Position numbers and translations under genes: made by a program. From NCBI GenBank assembly GCA_040756575.1, contig JBFLYP010000003.1:1-64000 (forward strand): DNA of 64,000 nucleotides, in the 5' to 3' direction. This stretch comes from DTYU01 sp040756575 (GTDB lineage Bacteria; Bacillota; Desulfotomaculia; Desulfotomaculales; Ammonificaceae). Under the pieces are notes generated by a model, which was given only the letters and a program-made list of their open reading frames with translations, made no database searches and was not told the DNA's origin. Shown here piece by piece: positions 32,074-41,780 of this stretch; positions within the stretch are counted from its first letter, which is position 1, and each line of letters opens with the position of its first letter.

Positions 32074-34287
32074 TTACAGCATGGTCTGTGGGTCAACGTC
32101 GACGGTGACCCGTACTTTGGCGATCTTGTTTTTCGCAAAATCTTTTAATGCTTCCTTGCAGAGATCCCGTACCGTCTGCCCACGTTTGCCTTTCATGATA
32201 ATATGCCAGCGGTACATACCTTTCAGCTTCCCGAACGGGCAGGGTGCCGGCCCCAAAACCATGCTTTGGTCATTGGTCAGTTCTCTTACAACTGTCCCGA
32301 AACGGTCGGCCTGTTGGACTACCCTTTCCTCTTCCTCGCCGCTGAATATCACTCTCACCATGGAAGAGTAAGGCGGGTAGGCGAACCGGCGTCGCAGTTC
32401 AAGTTCCCGCCTTGTAAAAGATTCTACGTCGTGACGGCTGCTGAAACGCACTGCGTAATGCTCCGGGCAGTGAGATTGGATAATAACCTCGCCCGGGAGG
32501 CTGCCGCGGCCCGCTCGCCCGGAAACCTGGTAGAGGAGCTGGAAGGTTCGCTCCGCCGCCCGGAAGTCCGGAAGGAACAGCGTTGTATCCGCGTTGATAA
32601 CACCTACCAGCGTCACCCCCGAGATATCCAACCCTTTAGCAACCATTTGCGTGCCTATGAGTATGTCAGCTTCACCGGCACGGAAGGCCTCGAGGATGGA
32701 AGCGTGGCTCCCTCGACGGGCTGTGGTTTCAGCATCCATTCTCAAGATACGCGCTTCCGGAAAAAGGGCTCTCGCCTCCTCCTCCACCCGCTGCGTTCCC
32801 GCACCGTACCGGCCAACCTTCGGATTGCCGCACCGGAGACAACGCGGCAAATATCGCGTCCGGTAGTGACAGTAATGGCACAAAAGCGTGTCCGGCTGGT
32901 AGTAAGTAAGAGCTATATCACAGTTGGGACAGCGGGTCACGTAACCGCATGCCTGGCAGAGAACAAACGCAGCGAAGCCCCGGCGGTTTAGGAAGAGCAG
33001 AACCTGTTCTTTTCGCCGGAGCTTTTCCCTGACGCGGTCGGCAAGAGGTTTACTGAACAGGCTTACCGTCCCTGACCGGAATTCCTCCCGCAGGTCTACA
33101 ATCCGAACGCTTGGCAGGCTGCGCCCGTCGACGCGGCCGGGAAGTCTCAACTGCCGGTAACGCCCGCTTAAACAGCGGGCTAGGGATTCGAGGGCCGGCG
33201 TAGCGCTCCCGAGGATAACCACAGCTCCTTCAAGAGCGGCACGTGCCAGCGCTGTTTCCCTCGCGTGGTAACGCGGCGCCTGTTCCTGTTTGTAAGCCGG
33301 TTCGTGTTCTTCGTCGACCACAATGAGACCCGGGTCCTTCACGGGAGCAAAAACGGCTGACCGTGCGCCAATTACGATACTGGCTTCGCCACTTCGTAAA
33401 CGCTCCCTCTCGTCGCACCGTTCACCGGGTTTCATTGCACTATGGACTACGGCTACCCGGTTGCCGAAGCGGCCCTTGAACTGGAGAATCATTTGGTGGG
33501 CAAGAGTGATTTCCGGAACCAGGATTATCGCCTGCTTACCGTAAGCCAAGGCGGCTGCAGTCGCCCGAAGGTAAATCTCCGTCTTACCGCTTCCGGTTAC
33601 ACCGTAAAGATAGAACACCTTATGCTGTTTGGCTTCGATTGCGGAGTTGATTTTCTGTAGCGCTGCCGTTTGCTCCGGGTTGAGTGTAGGTGGTTCTTTC
33701 GGGACGGCCACCATCCCCTCCGCCATTTTGGGCAAGGCGGATTCGACCTCGGTGATGAGGCCTTTTCTTTTAAGGGTATCAAGTGTTTTCCCGCTGACAC
33801 CTGCTTCGCGCAGCAAAGCCTGCCGGCTGATACCCGGCAGCGCGGCGACAACACTGAGTGCGCGCGCCTGGGCCGGAACTTTAAGGGTTTCAAGTTGCCT
33901 CAAAATGTCGTGAAAATCCCCGGAAGGCCAGAAAAATACCTCCCGCTTCCGCCGTTTACTTAACGACCCGCAAACCGCAATCAGGGCCTCGCGGAGCGTG
34001 CAGAGATACCTTGCACTCATCCACTGGGCAAGCTTGATTAGTGTGGCGGACACCGGAGGGGTTTCTTCGAGTACTTGAATAATATCTTTTACCTTGATTC
34101 GGGATAGTACGTCTTCGCAGTAGGATATTACAAAACCGGTAGTCGTTTGCTTTCCGAAGGGAACGAGCACCACTGAGCCGGGGCCGATCTTTTCCTGCAA
34201 ATTCGCCGGTACACTGTAAGTAAAAACCCCATCAGTACCGTACAGAGGCCGGTTTACCACAACCCTTGCGAGTTTGTGTTCAGCCAT
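32074..34287 (-). CDS. priA: Primosomal replication helicase PriA
   Basis: About 737 residues. N-terminal 3'-DNA-binding domain (VVVNRPLYGTDGVFTYSVP), Walker A GVTGSGKTEIY, DEAH-like VVDEEHE, and the zinc-binding insertion with paired CxxC motifs (CQAC, CPNC, CHYC, CLRC), then helicase motifs IGTQMVAKG and QVSGRAGR. It restarts stalled forks. The ATG at 34287 overlaps the coaBC stop by 8 bases and gives MAEHKLARV; an upstream in-frame start at 34323 is less likely. Confidence 0.96.
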   Translation of the reverse strand: MAEHKLARVVVNRPLYGTDGVFTYSVPANLQEKIGPGSVVLVPFGKQTTTGFVISYCEDVLSRIKVKDIIQVLEETPPVSATLIKLAQWMSARYLCTLREALIAVCGSLSKRRKREVFFWPSGDFHDILRQLETLKVPAQARALSVVAALPGISRQALLREAGVSGKTLDTLKRKGLITEVESALPKMAEGMVAVPKEPPTLNPEQTAALQKINSAIEAKQHKVFYLYGVTGSGKTEIYLRATAAALAYGKQAIILVPEITLAHQMILQFKGRFGNRVAVVHSAMKPGERCDERERLRSGEASIVIGARSAVFAPVKDPGLIVVDEEHEPAYKQEQAPRYHARETALARAALEGAVVILGSATPALESLARCLSGRYRQLRLPGRVDGRSLPSVRIVDLREEFRSGTVSLFSKPLADRVREKLRRKEQVLLFLNRRGFAAFVLCQACGYVTRCPNCDIALTYYQPDTLLCHYCHYRTRYLPRCLRCGNPKVGRYGAGTQRVEEEARALFPEARILRMDAETTARRGSHASILEAFRAGEADILIGTQMVAKGLDISGVTLVGVINADTTLFLPDFRAAERTFQLLYQVSGRAGRGSLPGEVIIQSHCPEHYAVRFSSRHDVESFTRRELELRRRFAYPPYSSMVRVIFSGEEEERVVQQADRFGTVVRELTNDQSMVLGPAPCPFGKLKGMYRWHIIMKGKRGQTVRDLCKEALKDFAKNKIAKVRVTVDVDPQTML

Positions 34288-35482
34288 GCGCCATCTTTTC
34301 CCCCCGGAGCTCCAAAACGGCATCGATAATGTGGTGGGCCACCAAATATTTGCTCATTGTAGGCAGTTCTAAGAAGCGCCCGTCACGAAAGGCTAAACAT
34401 ACGGTATTGGTATCTGCTTCAAACCCTGAACCTTCCTGCCGTATATCATTGGCGATGACGAGATCCAAGTTTTTTGCCTCAAGTTTTTTGCGCGCATTTA
34501 AAAGTATTTGACCGGTTTCAGCCGCAAAGCCGACTAAAAGCTGGTGTCGCTTGTTATTACCGAGTTCGGCCAAAATGTCGGGGTTTTCGGTGAACGTCAC
34601 CGTAATCTCTTCGCCCGACTTTTTAAGCTTTTCTTGCCGGACTTCTTTTGGACGATAGTCACTTACCGCAGCGCACATAACCACTACGTCGGCGGCATCA
34701 AAGTGTTCCAGAACCGCCCGGCGCATCTCCAAGGCCGTACCTACCCGCGCGAAGGAGACTCCGGGAGGTTCAGGTAAGGCTGTTGGACCGCTGATCAGGA
34801 CGACGCATGCACCTCTGTCTCTGGCGGCTCTTGCCACCGCATACCCCATCTTGCCTGAGCTGCGGTTAGTAATGTAACGAACCGGATCTATCGGCTCGCG
34901 GGTGGGCCCCGCGGTTACGAGGAAATTCAAACCCTTGAGATCCTTGACGAGCAGCGCCCCGCGGACCATCTCCACTACGCGCGCCGGTGCAGGCAGGCGT
35001 CCCGGCCCGGTTTCCCCGCACGCCAGGCGGCCGGTCTCAGGGGGTAAAATTGTAAAGCCTCTTTCCTCAAGCAACCGAAGATTTGCCTGCACTGCGATGC
35101 TGGTATACATTTTTGTGTTCATTGCAGGACAGATAATTACCGGCCCCTTAAAGGCTAAGAGAAGCGTCGTCAACAGATCGGGAGCAAGGCCACAGGCGGC
35201 TTGTCCGATGAAGTTGGCCGTCGCCGGGTAAACGACAAGAAGGTCTCCTTTGCCGGCCAGGGAAACGTGCGGCAACGGGTCGAGACCGTTAAACAGATCG
35301 GTATAAACCTCGTTGCCGCTGAGCGCTTTAAAGGTAAGCGGCCGGACAAACTCCTGTGCACCGCGCGTTAATACAACCTGCACGGATGCACCCTCTGAAT
35401 GCAAGCAGGAGACCAGCTCCGCAGCCTTGTAAGCTGCTATGCCTCCCGTGACACCAACAATGACCTGTTTTCCGCTAAGCAT
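34280..35482 (-). CDS. coaBC: Bifunctional CoaBC (phosphopantothenoylcysteine synthetase/decarboxylase)
   Basis: About 400 residues. The N-terminal flavodecarboxylase CoaC half has VTGGIAAYKA and the catalytic CPAMNTKM loop; the C-terminal synthetase CoaB half starts near LVTAGPTREPIDPVR and has ITNRSSGKMGYA. Together they make 4'-phosphopantetheine for coenzyme A. The ATG at 35482 has GAGG upstream; in-frame codons reach to 35521. It precedes priA and follows rpoZ, the usual Firmicutes order. Confidence 0.95.
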   Translation of the reverse strand: MLSGKQVIVGVTGGIAAYKAAELVSCLHSEGASVQVVLTRGAQEFVRPLTFKALSGNEVYTDLFNGLDPLPHVSLAGKGDLLVVYPATANFIGQAACGLAPDLLTTLLLAFKGPVIICPAMNTKMYTSIAVQANLRLLEERGFTILPPETGRLACGETGPGRLPAPARVVEMVRGALLVKDLKGLNFLVTAGPTREPIDPVRYITNRSSGKMGYAVARAARDRGACVVLISGPTALPEPPGVSFARVGTALEMRRAVLEHFDAADVVVMCAAVSDYRPKEVRQEKLKKSGEEITVTFTENPDILAELGNNKRHQLLVGFAAETGQILLNARKKLEAKNLDLVIANDIRQEGSGFEADTNTVCLAFRDGRFLELPTMSKYLVAHHIIDAVLELRGEKMAHG

Positions 35483-35541
35483 TATTGCTTTTTCCTCGGG
35501 CATGTTGTACGGCAAAAACACTCAAACGAAATATACAGTAC

Positions 35542-35760
35542 TTATTTGATCCCTCGGCCGGGCAGAGTAAACTTCACATTACCTTTGGATATTTCTTCAA
35601 GACCTTTAGTAACGGGTTTCACACCTTCGTCCAAAAGCCCGGCGTTTATCTTGTCCGTAATCGCGCGGGCATACTTTGCGGCCACAATGGCCAGAACGTA
35701 ACGGTTACTCGACACCTTTAGCAATTTGTCGATCGGAGGATTGTTCATCGGCATAAACAC
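35542..35760 (-). CDS. rpoZ: RNA polymerase omega subunit
   Basis: A 72-residue omega subunit: PPIDKLLKVSSNRYVLAIVAAKYARAI followed by KPVTKGLEEI is the family core (quoted blocks read continuously). It stabilises the beta-prime subunit. It stands between gmk and coaBC as in other Firmicutes. Confidence 0.9.
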   Translation of the reverse strand: MFMPMNNPPIDKLLKVSSNRYVLAIVAAKYARAITDKINAGLLDEGVKPVTKGLEEISKGNVKFTLPGRGIK

Positions 35761-35917
35761 TAAGTAAGCTTCCCCTCCTTGTCATTTGCTTAAACGATGG
35801 ATCGCGAAGGACCGTTTTCTGTTAAAAGCGCCAATTCAGTCCAGAAAATCATCTGGTTACAAGCCAGTGTTCAAGCGTTACGAATCATGCAGATGTCCAG
35901 CAGAACGGTTGAAGCGC

Positions 35918-36535
35918 CTAATCTTCTCGACCTTGGTCGGAGGTATCGGCTGTGAGAAACCGTTGATAACGCGGCCGGCATTTCTCCGCTGTCCTGATGG
36001 CGTTTATTTTTGCCACAGCCTCCTCTACCCTGTCGTTTACCACAACGTAGTCATACCGGTTATAACAACGCAGTTCCTCCTGGGCCCAGCGAAGGCGGGT
36101 CTCAATTGCATCAGCGTCTTCGGTGCCCCTTCTGGATAATCGAGAACGAAGTTCCCTGATCGATGGAGGAAAGATGAAAATCAAAACGCTGTCCGGACAT
36201 TTTTCCCGAACCTTAAACCCCCCCTGAACGTCGATTTCCAGGACTACGTCTTTGCCCGCATTTCTTGCCTCCATAACCGGTCTTCGGGGAGTCCCGTAAT
36301 AGTAGGTGTAAACCCGCGCCCACTCCAATAATTCGTCTTTCTCAATTAATTCCTGAAAGCGCTCTTCCGAAAGAAAAAAATACTCTCTTCCCTCTCTTTC
36401 TCCTTCACGTGGTGGGCGGGTTGTCACAGAAATTGAGAGGTGGACGGATGGGTCCAGTTCGTTGAGTGCACGGCAGATGGTGCCTTTACCGACTCCGGAA
36501 GGCCCGGAGATCACCAGGAGAAGTCCTTGGTTCAC
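35918..36535 (-). CDS. gmk: Guanylate kinase
   Basis: A 205-residue kinase converting GMP to GDP. P-loop SGPSGVGKGT at residues 9-18, SVTTRPPREGEREGREY for GMP binding, and the VLEIDVQGG block are present. The start overlaps the end of remA by 4 bases, so the two are translationally coupled. Confidence 0.96.
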   Translation of the reverse strand: MNQGLLLVISGPSGVGKGTICRALNELDPSVHLSISVTTRPPREGEREGREYFFLSEERFQELIEKDELLEWARVYTYYYGTPRRPVMEARNAGKDVVLEIDVQGGFKVREKCPDSVLIFIFPPSIRELRSRLSRRGTEDADAIETRLRWAQEELRCYNRYDYVVVNDRVEEAVAKINAIRTAEKCRPRYQRFLTADTSDQGRED

Positions 36536-36801
36536 TCCTTCGGCTCCTCTGCCCCCGAACCCTTCGGAGTTAGGCGGTGTGCTACTGTCTCCGGCTGGAC
36601 TGCGGATAAAATCACGTGATCCGAATCAGTAATTATGACCGCCCGCGTCCTCCGGCCGTAGGTGGCATCAATCAGCATCCCTCTGTCACGGGCCTCGGTG
36701 ATGATTCTTTTAATAGGTGCTGATTCGGGACTAACGATAGCAATGATCCGGTTAGCGGAAACGATATTCCCAAAACCGATGTTTATCAGCTTGATATCCA
36801 A
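36532..36801 (-). CDS. remA: Extracellular matrix regulator RemA (DUF370)
   Basis: An 89-residue DUF370 protein with NIGFGNIVSANRIIAIVSPES and RRTRAVIITDSDHVILSA as the family core (in pieces). RemA is a DNA-binding regulator of biofilm matrix genes in Bacillus; the role here is unknown. It lies in the conserved yicC-remA-gmk-rpoZ string. Confidence 0.92.
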   Translation of the reverse strand: MDIKLINIGFGNIVSANRIIAIVSPESAPIKRIITEARDRGMLIDATYGRRTRAVIITDSDHVILSAVQPETVAHRLTPKGSGAEEPKE

Positions 36802-36853
36802 AATATTCCCTCCTTCCCTCCGGGTGAGGCGTTACACCAACTACCCGTTTTTG

Positions 36854-37738
36854 TTATTCGAGATTCTGAGCCTGCTCCCGCATCTTTTCAAGCTCGCCCT
36901 TCGCATCAATGATAAGCTGGCTGACATGCAGGTTCTGGGCTTTGGAACCAATGGTATTAAATTCCCGGAACATCTCCTGGAATAGAAAATCCAGACGCCG
37001 CCCTGCCGGGGATTCGGACACAAGGGTCTCTTCGACCCGTTCGATGTGGCCTCTTAAGCGGACCAGCTCTTCCGTGATGTCCGCCCGTTCCGCGAGAAGT
37101 GCCACTTCAGCCAAAAGCCGGCCGGGGTCTACCAGATGAGACACATCTTTCAGATGCTCTAAAATCCTTTCTCGGTAACATTGAACAACGCGCGGCACTT
37201 CCTCTTCTACCAGCTTACAAATCTCTTTGATGCGTGCAAGACGGTAATTGATATCCCTTGCCAGGCTGGCCCCTTCAGCTTCCCTCGTTCGGATGAGTTG
37301 TGCCAATGCCTCTTTTGTAGCCGCTTCCACAAGGGGCAGCATCATGCTGACATCACTGTTTGTTTCAACAAGGTTCATGACCCCCGGCTGGCCAATTATG
37401 CTTTGCAAACTAACGGGTTCCTTGAGGCCGAGGTAACTGCCTAGATCCTCCAAGGCTTTATAATATGCAATTGCAAGCTCTTTGTCAACTTGTACTGTTA
37501 TTTTTTTACCCGCTATCTCACTAATGGTAATATAAGCCTCTATCCGTCCCCGCGCAACGCTCTCCTGGATAAGCTTGCGCAAGGGATCTTCAAAACACAT
37601 ATAATTGCGCGGTAAACGAATCATTACATCGCAGAACCGATGGTTTACCGCTTTTATCTCTACTGTCACCCTCCCTTCCGGGGTAACTGCCTCAGCGCAG
37701 CCGTACCCGGTCATACTACGCAATTTCTCTCTCACCAC
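36854..37738 (-). CDS. YicC/YloC family endoribonuclease
   Basis: A 294-residue protein with the family start MTGYGCAE and internal VEIKAVNHRFCDV, and the C-terminal EMFREFNTIGSKAQN block. YicC-type proteins are single-strand-preferring endoribonucleases that influence small RNA stability and stationary-phase survival. It heads the remA-gmk-rpoZ-coaBC-priA gene string. Confidence 0.93.
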   Translation of the reverse strand: MVREKLRSMTGYGCAEAVTPEGRVTVEIKAVNHRFCDVMIRLPRNYMCFEDPLRKLIQESVARGRIEAYITISEIAGKKITVQVDKELAIAYYKALEDLGSYLGLKEPVSLQSIIGQPGVMNLVETNSDVSMMLPLVEAATKEALAQLIRTREAEGASLARDINYRLARIKEICKLVEEEVPRVVQCYRERILEHLKDVSHLVDPGRLLAEVALLAERADITEELVRLRGHIERVEETLVSESPAGRRLDFLFQEMFREFNTIGSKAQNLHVSQLIIDAKGELEKMREQAQNLE

Positions 37739-37995
37739 CTCTATTTTTCGTTTTAACTTTATTTATTTTTCTGCTTTAAGGAAAAAATCCCTGCAAAATC
37801 TCAAGAAAAAATGCCGGAATCGTCCGAAACAACGTTTTATGCATCTCGTTTCATCGAGAACGGCTTCTGTAATTTTTATACCGTTCTTAAGCTACGAGAA
37901 CACATTCTCACTCGCATCAGGATTGTTTCAGACCGCGGGCTTTGAGGTGGTTTTTCCAAAGCCGAATAGGATGCCTCCGACAGCCGATCGGCATG

Positions 37996-38024
37996 AAAAA
38001 GCAGCCCGAAAGCCCTTAGGCTGC
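37996..38024 (-). terminator. Rho-independent terminator of the aminotransferase gene
   Basis: On the minus strand GCAGCC and GGCTGC form a stem around a 12-base loop, followed by five T. It begins two bases after the stop codon of the aminotransferase gene. The rest of the gap 37739-37995 shows no feature. Confidence 0.65.
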
Positions 38025-38025
38025 G

Positions 38026-39219
38026 TTATCTTAAACTTTTTAGTACAGCGGCAATCCGGTTTATGCCTTCGGCGATCATCTCACGAGAGGCGGCGTAGGA
38101 GAACCGCAAACAATGATCGTTCCCGAAAGCAATGCCGGGTACAACCGCCACTTTCGCCTCGTTTAAAAAAAGGGTTGCCAGGTCTGTGGCGCTTGAAATC
38201 ACCCTCTCCCCAAAGCGGCATCCAAAGTATGCGGAAACGTCGGGAAAGACGTAAAAAGCACCGGCAGGTCTCCGGCACGTAATGCCCGGGATGGCATTAA
38301 AGCGATCGAGAATGTAGGCCCGGCGGGCGGCAAAGGCCGCAAGCATTTCGGCAACCGGTTCCTGCGGACCGTTGAGTGCTGCAACGGCTGCAGCCTGCGC
38401 AATAGAGGTCGGGTTGGAGGTGCTGTGGCTCTGAATATCTGCCATTGCCTTGGCTACCGGAGCAGGGGCAGCGGCATAACCTATCCGCCATCCGGTCATG
38501 GCGTATGATTTCGAAACCCCGTTTACTACCACCGTTTGTCTTTTAATGTCCGGGCCGAGCGAAGCTATGCTGACGTGAGTGGCACCGTCATATACTAACT
38601 TTTCGTAAATCTCATCCGACAACACCCAGATGCCTGCCTTTACCGCCACATCGGCTATAGCTTCTAACTCCCGCCTGGTGTATACGCAGCCGGTCGGGTT
38701 TGACGGCGAATTCAGGATCAACAGGCGTGAGCGGGCTGTGAGGGAGCCGGATAATTCTTCGGCGGTCAATTTAAAGTCGTTTTCGGGCCGGGTTTCAACA
38801 ACTACCGGTACAGCACCCGCAAGCTTCACCTGCTCAACATAACTCACCCAGTATGGCGCGGGTACAATCACTTCGTCCCCTTTTTCAACCAGCACCTGAA
38901 TGGCATTATACAAGGAATGCTTGGCGCCGCATGAGACGACAATTTCCTCCGGTTTATACGTAAGATGGTTGTCGTACCAAAACTTCCGGCAGATGGCTTC
39001 CCTTAACTGCAATGTTCCCGTTACTGCAGTATATTTTGTCATGCCTTGCGCCATTGCTTCGGCGGCCGCAGCCTTTATGTGTTCGGGAGTGTCGAAATCC
39101 GGCTCTCCAACCCCGAAGTTGATAATCCGCTCTCCCGCCGCAGCGAGCTCTTTAGCCCGGGCGTCAACCGCCAGTGTCGGCGAGGGACTGATGCCCCGGG
39201 CACGACTTGAAAGCCGCAT
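38026..39219 (-). CDS. Class I aspartate/aromatic-type aminotransferase
   Basis: A PLP-dependent aminotransferase of about 397 residues. Visible: GVGEPDFDTPEHIK, NSPSNPTGCVY (PLP and substrate contacts), SDEIYEKLVYD, and the Schiff-base lysine in GVSKSYAMTGWRIGY. This is the AspC/PatA type that transaminates aspartate or prephenate. The ATG at 39219 has GGAGG at good distance; a GTG five codons upstream is an alternative. A dispersed repeat separates it from dapL. Confidence 0.9.
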   Translation of the reverse strand: MRLSSRARGISPSPTLAVDARAKELAAAGERIINFGVGEPDFDTPEHIKAAAAEAMAQGMTKYTAVTGTLQLREAICRKFWYDNHLTYKPEEIVVSCGAKHSLYNAIQVLVEKGDEVIVPAPYWVSYVEQVKLAGAVPVVVETRPENDFKLTAEELSGSLTARSRLLILNSPSNPTGCVYTRRELEAIADVAVKAGIWVLSDEIYEKLVYDGATHVSIASLGPDIKRQTVVVNGVSKSYAMTGWRIGYAAAPAPVAKAMADIQSHSTSNPTSIAQAAAVAALNGPQEPVAEMLAAFAARRAYILDRFNAIPGITCRRPAGAFYVFPDVSAYFGCRFGERVISSATDLATLFLNEAKVAVVPGIAFGNDHCLRFSYAASREMIAEGINRIAAVLKSLR

Positions 39220-39238
39220 GGTGCTTTCCTCCACCTCC

Positions 39239-39532
39239 GAGAATGCGTTCTTCTTCCGTGGGGCGCGCCGATGAGCTTCGCATTACTGCGTCAGGCTCAC
39301 CCAGCACTCAGTTACGTCTTGATCAAGATACTACTTTTAAGGAAGCACATATTTGTCCGCCCCGCGAAGCTACGCTTGCATAGCAATCCGAGTGCCGGGC
39401 TGCGCCTTCCCTGTAGTGTTTACTCCTCGCCCCGTTCCGTTTATGTTCTCTTTTGCATCTTAGTAACCAGCTTACGGGTCTATCCGCCCCATTTTCACTC
39501 TTCGTTGTACGGCTTGCCGCACGTGGCATTCC
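39239..39532 (+). repeat. Dispersed intergenic repeat, copy E
   Basis: Left end GAGAATGCGTTCTTCTTCCG, then GGGGCGCGCCGATGAGCTTC and GCGTCAGGCT as in F. At the hairpin tip an insert of about 105 bases (about 39298-39402) with ends CCCAGCACTC and GAGTGCCGGG is present. It then continues CGCCTTCC, CCTCGCCCCGTTCCGTTTAT, the GTTCTC..AGTAAC stem and AGGTCTATCCGCCCC, lacks the ATGAAAAT module, and ends at the GGCTTGCCGC right end. It fills the dapL-aminotransferase gap. Confidence 0.8.
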
Positions 39533-39568
39533 TTAGTATTGCAGCGCCTTAAGAGTCCGCTGCATTTC

Positions 39569-40750
39569 TCACTTCTCAAAACTGACCCGGCCTAATACCC
39601 TTTTTATTCGATCAAACGCTTCCCGCAGCCTGTCAGTCGGTATCGTTAACGAAATCCTGAAATACCCGTCACCGTACTTGCCGTACCCGTTCCCTGGAGT
39701 AACCACAACACCCGCTTTTTCTATTAATTCTTCGGCAAAGGACTCCGAGGTAAAGCCTTTAGGAACCGGCAGCCACAGATAAAACGACGCCTTCGGCGGG
39801 TCTACAGGCCATCCCATCTCTTGGAGTGCCCTAACCGCTATATCCCGCCGCTCTTTGTAAAGGGCATTAACCTCCGCCACGGAGCCTTGCGAGCCGGTGA
39901 GACCGGCTATTGCCGCATACTGGACGACCTGAAAAACACCCGAATCAATGTTAGACTTCAGCCTTCCCAAATAATCAATAACGTCTCCTCTGCCTGCCGC
40001 CCAGCCGCACCGCCATCCGGTCATGTTATACGGCTTGGAGACTGAACCGAACTCTATCCCGACATCCTTTGCTCCTTTAACTTCAAGAAAGCTGGGCGGC
40101 CTATAACCGTCGAAGGCGATTTCCGTGTAAGCAGCATCATGGCACACTAAAATATCGAACTCGCGTGCAAAGCATACCACTTCGCTGAAAAACTCTTTGC
40201 TTGCCACCCCGGCTGTGGGGTTATTTGGGTAGTTTAGGAAGAGTAGCTTCGCCCGTTTCGCTACTTCCGTGGGGATGTCCTCCAGCCGGGGGAGAAAACC
40301 CCTCTCAGGCAGAAGCGGAAAGGCGTAAGGTTCGCCGCCGGCGAGTATTGTCCCGCCCGCGTACACCGGGTATCCCGGGTCGGGTACCAGCACGGTATCT
40401 CCGGGATCAACGTAGCACCAGGAGATGTGGGCGATTCCTTCTTTAGACCCGATAAGGGAAACCACTTCGTTCTTGGGGTCCAGTTCGACCCCGAAACGCC
40501 GGGCATACCATTGGGCAACGGCATTGCGAAATGCAAGCGTTCCCACCGAGGAAGGGTAACGGTGGTTTTCTGGCTCGTAAAGTTGCCGTGCGGCTTCTGC
40601 GCAAACATGCTCCGGTGTAGGCTGGTCCGGGTCACCGATACCGAGACTGATGACATCCACTCCCGCCGCCTTCTTGTTTTCAATGAGTTGTTCGATTCTG
40701 GCAAAAAGGTACGGCGGTAAGTTTTTCACTCTTTGGGCTACCTCCGGCAA
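39569..40750 (-). CDS. dapL: LL-diaminopimelate aminotransferase
   Basis: A 393-residue PLP aminotransferase. Features: LPPYLFARIEQLI, GIGDPDQPTPEHV, LIGSKEGIAHI, NYPNNPTAGVA, and the PLP lysine in GSVSKPYNMTGWRCGWA. These fit LL-DAP aminotransferases, which convert tetrahydrodipicolinate directly to LL-diaminopimelate. The neighbouring dapF gene upstream supports this. The TTG start follows GGGGGG at six bases. Confidence 0.9.
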   Translation of the reverse strand: MPEVAQRVKNLPPYLFARIEQLIENKKAAGVDVISLGIGDPDQPTPEHVCAEAARQLYEPENHRYPSSVGTLAFRNAVAQWYARRFGVELDPKNEVVSLIGSKEGIAHISWCYVDPGDTVLVPDPGYPVYAGGTILAGGEPYAFPLLPERGFLPRLEDIPTEVAKRAKLLFLNYPNNPTAGVASKEFFSEVVCFAREFDILVCHDAAYTEIAFDGYRPPSFLEVKGAKDVGIEFGSVSKPYNMTGWRCGWAAGRGDVIDYLGRLKSNIDSGVFQVVQYAAIAGLTGSQGSVAEVNALYKERRDIAVRALQEMGWPVDPPKASFYLWLPVPKGFTSESFAEELIEKAGVVVTPGNGYGKYGDGYFRISLTIPTDRLREAFDRIKRVLGRVSFEK

Positions 40751-40813
40751 TAAAAACCCCCCAATGAAAATAGTGTTTAGGTTATGCCATCAGAAAAAAG
40801 TATCTATCATTAA

Positions 40814-41641
40814 TTATTCCGGCCATTGGCCGCGAAAAACTTCCAAAGCCGGCCCGGTCATATATACGTGATCATCCTCAGACCATACTATTGAGAGCTC
40901 CCCTCCCGGAAGGCGTACCAGAACCCGGCGACCGGTTAACCCGTTTAAAATTGCGGCAACCGCCGCCGCACAGGCGCCGGTACCACAGGCGAGCGTTTCG
41001 CCCGCACCCCGCTCCCATACGCGCACACGAACATCTCCGGGGCTTAGTACCTGGACGAATTCGACGTTCGTGCGGCGGGGAAATGCGGGATGGTTTTCGA
41101 TTGCGGAACCTATACTCGGGAGATCCATAGCGGATACGTCAGGGACAAATATGACGCAGTGGGGATTCCCAAACGAAACAGCGGTAACCTGATACTCCGT
41201 CCCCGCAACGTAGAACGGCTCGTTTATTACCCTCCCGGGCGGCCCCTGCATGGGGATGAGATTCCGCTCCAGCACGGGCCTTCCCATGTTTACCTCTACC
41301 TCCCGGACACGGCCTCTGTCAACAAAAAGGCGGGGTACAAGTACTCCGGCGCCCGTTTCTACACGAAGTTCTGTCCTGTCTACTATTCCGGATTCAAAGG
41401 CGTGTTTTGCGACGCAACGGATAGCGTTGCCGCACATCTCAGCCTCCGAACCGTCAGGGTTAAAAATACGCATTCGCAAGTCCGCTTTTTCAGAAGGAAG
41501 TATGAAGACCAGCCCGTCGGCGCCGACCCCGAAATGCCGGTCGCATATCCGCCGTGCAAGATCTCCCGGGTCCGGGGCAATGCTCTCTCCCACCATTATC
41601 ACAAAATCATTTCCTAACCCGTGCATCTTAATAAACCGCAT
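40814..41641 (-). CDS. dapF: Diaminopimelate epimerase
   Basis: About 275 residues. N-terminal MRFIKMHGLGNDFV; the two catalytic cysteines lie in AEMCGNAIRC and ETLACGTGACAAA. It converts LL- to meso-diaminopimelate for peptidoglycan and lysine. The ATG at 41641 follows AGGAGAGG; a longer frame to 41725 adds an atypical N-terminus. dapL follows, giving the last DAP steps in order. Confidence 0.95.
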   Translation of the reverse strand: MRFIKMHGLGNDFVIMVGESIAPDPGDLARRICDRHFGVGADGLVFILPSEKADLRMRIFNPDGSEAEMCGNAIRCVAKHAFESGIVDRTELRVETGAGVLVPRLFVDRGRVREVEVNMGRPVLERNLIPMQGPPGRVINEPFYVAGTEYQVTAVSFGNPHCVIFVPDVSAMDLPSIGSAIENHPAFPRRTNVEFVQVLSPGDVRVRVWERGAGETLACGTGACAAAVAAILNGLTGRRVLVRLPGGELSIVWSEDDHVYMTGPALEVFRGQWPE

Positions 41642-41780
41642 AAATCCTCTCCTGTACATTGCTACCCACTGCCAATACCATCCTGCAAGGCCGCCTGGCA
41701 CCGGGTATGTAACCTGCGGGTGCAAGTCTTGTTTTCAGATGCCGTCATAGACCTTGCACTGCAGCAACACCCTGCATAAA

